This document shows, piece after piece, positions 14,401 to 15,922 of a stretch of DNA of 15,922 nucleotides. The DNA is taken from positions 1-15,922 of the forward strand of contig SLPR01000367.1 of NCBI GenBank assembly GCA_007131895.1. Direction: 5' to 3'. The number at the start of each line of letters is the position of its first letter. Within the stretch, counting starts at the first letter, position 1. This DNA comes from Bacteroidales bacterium (GTDB lineage Bacteria; Bacteroidota; Bacteroidia; Bacteroidales; UBA7960). The translations under genes were made by a program, and so were the position numbers. The notes under the pieces are model-generated. The model worked only from the letters and a program-made list of their open reading frames with translations, was not told the origin of the DNA and searched no databases.

Positions 14401-15922
14401 GCAATTCTGCGCCAATAACCGGGTCAAGGATGGTGTGAATGAGCTCACCTGCCCTGAAAATTTTTAAGGTATCAAGTTCTGTTAGGGTTTCCCCTTCAAA
14501 GGTCAGGGTTGGGTTGCTCCATGATAGTGTTGCAGAAAGGGTGCCTTCATCACCGGCTACTATTTCGAGGTCAGCAATGGCTGCCGGGGCTTCCGGGTCA
14601 GCAGCATCCAGTATGGGATCAAATCCAAAGATGGCTTCCACTGCGGTATTATTGGGGTCGAGCCAGGTGCTCAGACGGGTTGCGTCTGTACCTCCACCGG
14701 TCCATGATATGCCAATGCGGCCGTACCAGTCAGGGTCAAGATTTCCGCATGCTGCATAGCCTCCGTGCAGTTGTCCCAGGATTCTGCCTTCCGGGTCGTA
14801 GATAGGAGAACCTGAAGATCCGGGCTCGGTAGTTGTTCCTCCGCTCCATGGTCCAACGCGCCAGTGACTGGTGCCTGATCCGGGAGCTCCCAGGTAAGAT
14901 GCCGCCTGCACACCTCCGTCAGCCCAGCTGAATTTTTTGATGTCGGCACGTGGATGATGAATGCCCACCACAACGCCATCGATGGTTGCCGCCAGGCTGC
15001 GGTTCCATCCGGAGAAATACACATTGTACTCTTCGGGAATGGGTTGATTGAGTTCCATGAGCCAGAAGTCAGAAGCGGAATGACGTGCCTTGTCTATAGC
15101 ACCCGACATGGCGTCATGAGGAGGTACGGTGGGCGGGTTGGCACAGGTTTCGCTTTGCCAGTTAAACCAGAAGACTACCGTAGAAGGGTTTCTGTGACAG
15201 TGGTTAGCAGAGAGGAAAAGCGGTGTGCCATCGTTTTCGGTGTTATTGATAAGTGAGCCTGAACAAAAGCCATTTCCACCCGTTACCAGCATGGCTGAGG
15301 AGCGAATCTGATCCTCCCAGCCTGCACTTTCGGGACAGGCCACGTTGAGGTTGCAGGCTCCTGCATTACCAAAGGCTTTGGCAAAATAATCGCCGGGACC
15401 CCTGTAGCCATGGGTAACGCGACCAAGGTTGATTTCTCCCTTGAAAGCTGCATCAGAGGGCTCATAATACTCTACAATCACCTCATCGCCGGGAAGAAGG
15501 GTAGTGGCAAAATAACCGTCTTGCTGGTTGTTGCGATGGGTAAAGGCTCCCAGCACATGCTGACCATCCGGGGTATAAATAAATAATTTTGCCCCCTGAG
15601 GCAGATGGTAATGGTCAAAAGCAAGGTTGATGGAAACGGCCCCTTTACTGAGTAAAGAGAGGCGCCAGATCGAGCTCCCGTCTTCAAAAAAATCCCAGCT
15701 ACCTGCGGTTTTTGGATTTAGGTTTACATAAAGGTTTTCACCAAATCGAAAAGGAATGTCCCTGATAGTATCCATAATTTTATCTTCTTCTTTAAGCTTT
15801 TGGATATCTACTTCCGGCATCACTTTTATTTCAGGAGGGCTCAGATAGGATTTATATGGTTCCTGCAACCCCAATGGAACTCCTCCCTGGTTTATCTGCG
15901 AAAAAAAAAAAAAAAAAGCGAG
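11468..15922 (-). CDS. Secreted lysyl-endopeptidase-like serine protease with T9SS type A sorting domain (5' end outside window)
   Basis: The frame is open to the edge; 1484 residues are visible, numbered here from the codon at 15922. The first visible residues, LAFFFFFSQINQGG, look like the end of a signal peptide, so the TTG at 15874 is not the start. After a propeptide-like region comes an S1-type protease (about 190-426) closely resembling Achromobacter protease I as I remember it: His241 (SANHC), Asp285 (SASDF) and Ser370 (PGSSGSP) form the triad, with shared IHHP, GQLHGG and SWTGGG motifs. Asp398 (DWYGR) matches the API residue that binds Lys at P1. There follow two FN3 (about 446-641), CUB (648-765), a CARDB-like domain (769-874), a beta-rich module (880-1061), a CBM/E-set-like domain (1067-1174), two DUF4397-like repeats (1181-1368), and a type A sorting domain (about 1406-1484; NIFPNPAKD, IFDMNGR, KLIIKQ). 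It is exported by the T9SS. Its own terminator makes it separate from the adhesin operon. Confidence 0.92.
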   Translation of the reverse strand, partial: LAFFFFFSQINQGGVPLGLQEPYKSYLSPPEIKVMPEVDIQKLKEEDKIMDTIRDIPFRFGENLYVNLNPKTAGSWDFFEDGSSIWRLSLLSKGAVSINLAFDHYHLPQGAKLFIYTPDGQHVLGAFTHRNNQQDGYFATTLLPGDEVIVEYYEPSDAAFKGEINLGRVTHGYRGPGDYFAKAFGNAGACNLNVACPESAGWEDQIRSSAMLVTGGNGFCSGSLINNTENDGTPLFLSANHCHRNPSTVVFWFNWQSETCANPPTVPPHDAMSGAIDKARHSASDFWLMELNQPIPEEYNVYFSGWNRSLAATIDGVVVGIHHPRADIKKFSWADGGVQAASYLGAPGSGTSHWRVGPWSGGTTTEPGSSGSPIYDPEGRILGQLHGGYAACGNLDPDWYGRIGISWTGGGTDATRLSTWLDPNNTAVEAIFGFDPILDAADPEAPAAIADLEIVAGDEGTLSATLSWSNPTLTFEGETLTELDTLKIFRAGELIHTILDPVIGAELQYTDNDIAGAGNYTYTLRAFNAFGSSPPASFTLYIGPDVPAAVSNIELIDLDNEGFLTWDAPQEGLNGGYFLPASIIEYHITRNPDGAEFTIDAPQTEFLDQTLPGIGFYSYTIVAANDVGEGGSATSDVALLAAEGAVFMFNGTVTTCEGTFFDSGGPDSNYQNNENLTLTFFPETEGAKINMQFTSFNTESNYDFLYVYDGDEAIESYLLGQFSGAGVPALLEDITSTHVTGALTFRFTSDFSITQPGWQADISCFIPSDDDLSASAITGNTTPSVGIESVYNIKVNNLGFLEQDTYLVRLITDGDEILASVPGQPIQPGEQLSFPLAWTPAQSHEGSMTLYGEVVLEGDANPGNNITSPLHINVLPEGIQAVTIGTGSELPAYRIPFDFYWRNSLAQTIYYEEEIQINEGLITGIAFYNNFATNLPGKEIRIYLQHTELQEMTAGFVPVSDSELVFEGTIDFPSGENSIFIPLDVAFNYDGGNLLLTTNRMFEQTWFTVNEKFYLTSTPAYLNRTIQFNSDAVTIDPGNPPTSGSIMFRDAHANTTLYFDAGFEPEDHAVTFNVDMSNVPYLIFDGDTDLLYITGSMLDWEEPGSMPLYQLMQPSAEDENIYSITLQLQAGMHEYKYFINEGWDNGEWAGEPNRTIEVTAEMIVNDVFAVLEPGDQPWQYAWIQFIHNVADAEAMNITLNEKPFITDIPFRHATEYLPIPAGHDFQLQIIGSDKNPGEILHTQNVNFVPDETGVAILSGLLSEEGHNPYIPLSISFHEGQMEATAPDNTDILVFHGSTDAPEASVRFEEEAEPLFAFEYGEFSGYYELPTADYLLYLQPHEGQEATYLAPFETLNLQGEALVVVASGFYNPQNNNEGPSFGLWVAKSHGGELTELSILTNTDESMVLSGEINIFPNPAKDYVRITSGSLMRELKIFDMNGRVHIHVKPSSAEYILDTKNFPSGIFFIQTIFDHGFSVEKLIIKQ
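15901..15917. repeat. 17-bp homopolymer (A on +, T in coding direction) in the signal-peptide region of the protease
   Basis: Seventeen A in a row, read as five Phe codons plus parts of the neighbours, fall in what appears to be the hydrophobic core of the signal peptide. The frame through the run agrees with the downstream protease frame. It stands only five bases from the end of the window, so it may be a true slippage-prone tract or a low-quality contig end. Confidence 0.8.

Noticed and set aside
15872..15874. TTG as start of the protease
   Set aside because: The frame continues in register to the edge with signal-peptide-like residues and the SQINQGG mature start, so the true start must be upstream of the window.

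Overview
The window looks like a chromosomal piece of a member of the Bacteroidota. It carries two classes of type IX secretion system (T9SS) cargo: one protein with a type A sorting domain and one with a type B, gliding-motility-type C-terminal domain. It also has a PorP/SprF-family outer-membrane protein, a TonB-dependent receptor barrel, A-rich leaders instead of Shine-Dalgarno sites, and a perfect Bacteroidota-type -7 box (TAnnTTTG). No rRNA, tRNA, CRISPR array or transposase gene was seen. A genus cannot be assigned from this sequence alone.

Layout. At the left edge (1-1173, +) is the C-terminal part of a TonB-dependent receptor. It is followed by a strong hairpin terminator and then a 130-bp MITE-like element with terminal inverted repeats and a 6-bp target duplication, placed exactly at the stop codon of the next gene. 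That gene (1398-2150, -) encodes a cytoplasmic TPR protein with a very acidic tail. It is divergent from asnB (2275-4164, +), a glutamine-dependent asparagine synthase. Convergent with asnB, and read leftward, are a 1928-residue T9SS type B adhesin (5380-11166, -) with an IgGFc-binding-like head and about 15 tandem PKD modules, and 49 bp downstream its probable partner, a PorP/SprF protein (4287-5330, -). Upstream, with its own terminator, is a large secreted serine protease (11468-15922, -, 5' end outside the window). It resembles Achromobacter lysyl endopeptidase and carries FN3, CUB, carbohydrate-binding-like and DUF4397 domains plus a type A sorting domain.

How the genes work together. 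The adhesin/PorP pair has the same order as sprB/sprF of Flavobacterium, so the PorP protein probably serves in exporting or anchoring the PKD filament. The protease would use the same T9SS translocon but the type A attachment route. The TonB receptor, TPR protein and asnB show no functional link to the surface proteins.

Most notable observations: (1) the pattern of missing cysteines in the PKD array fits disulfides between neighbouring modules better than disulfides within modules; (2) modules 6-12 alternate as a two-module higher-order repeat; (3) the MITE-like element rebuilt the stop codon it landed in; (4) a 17-base homopolymer lies in the signal-peptide region of the protease gene, at the very edge of the window.
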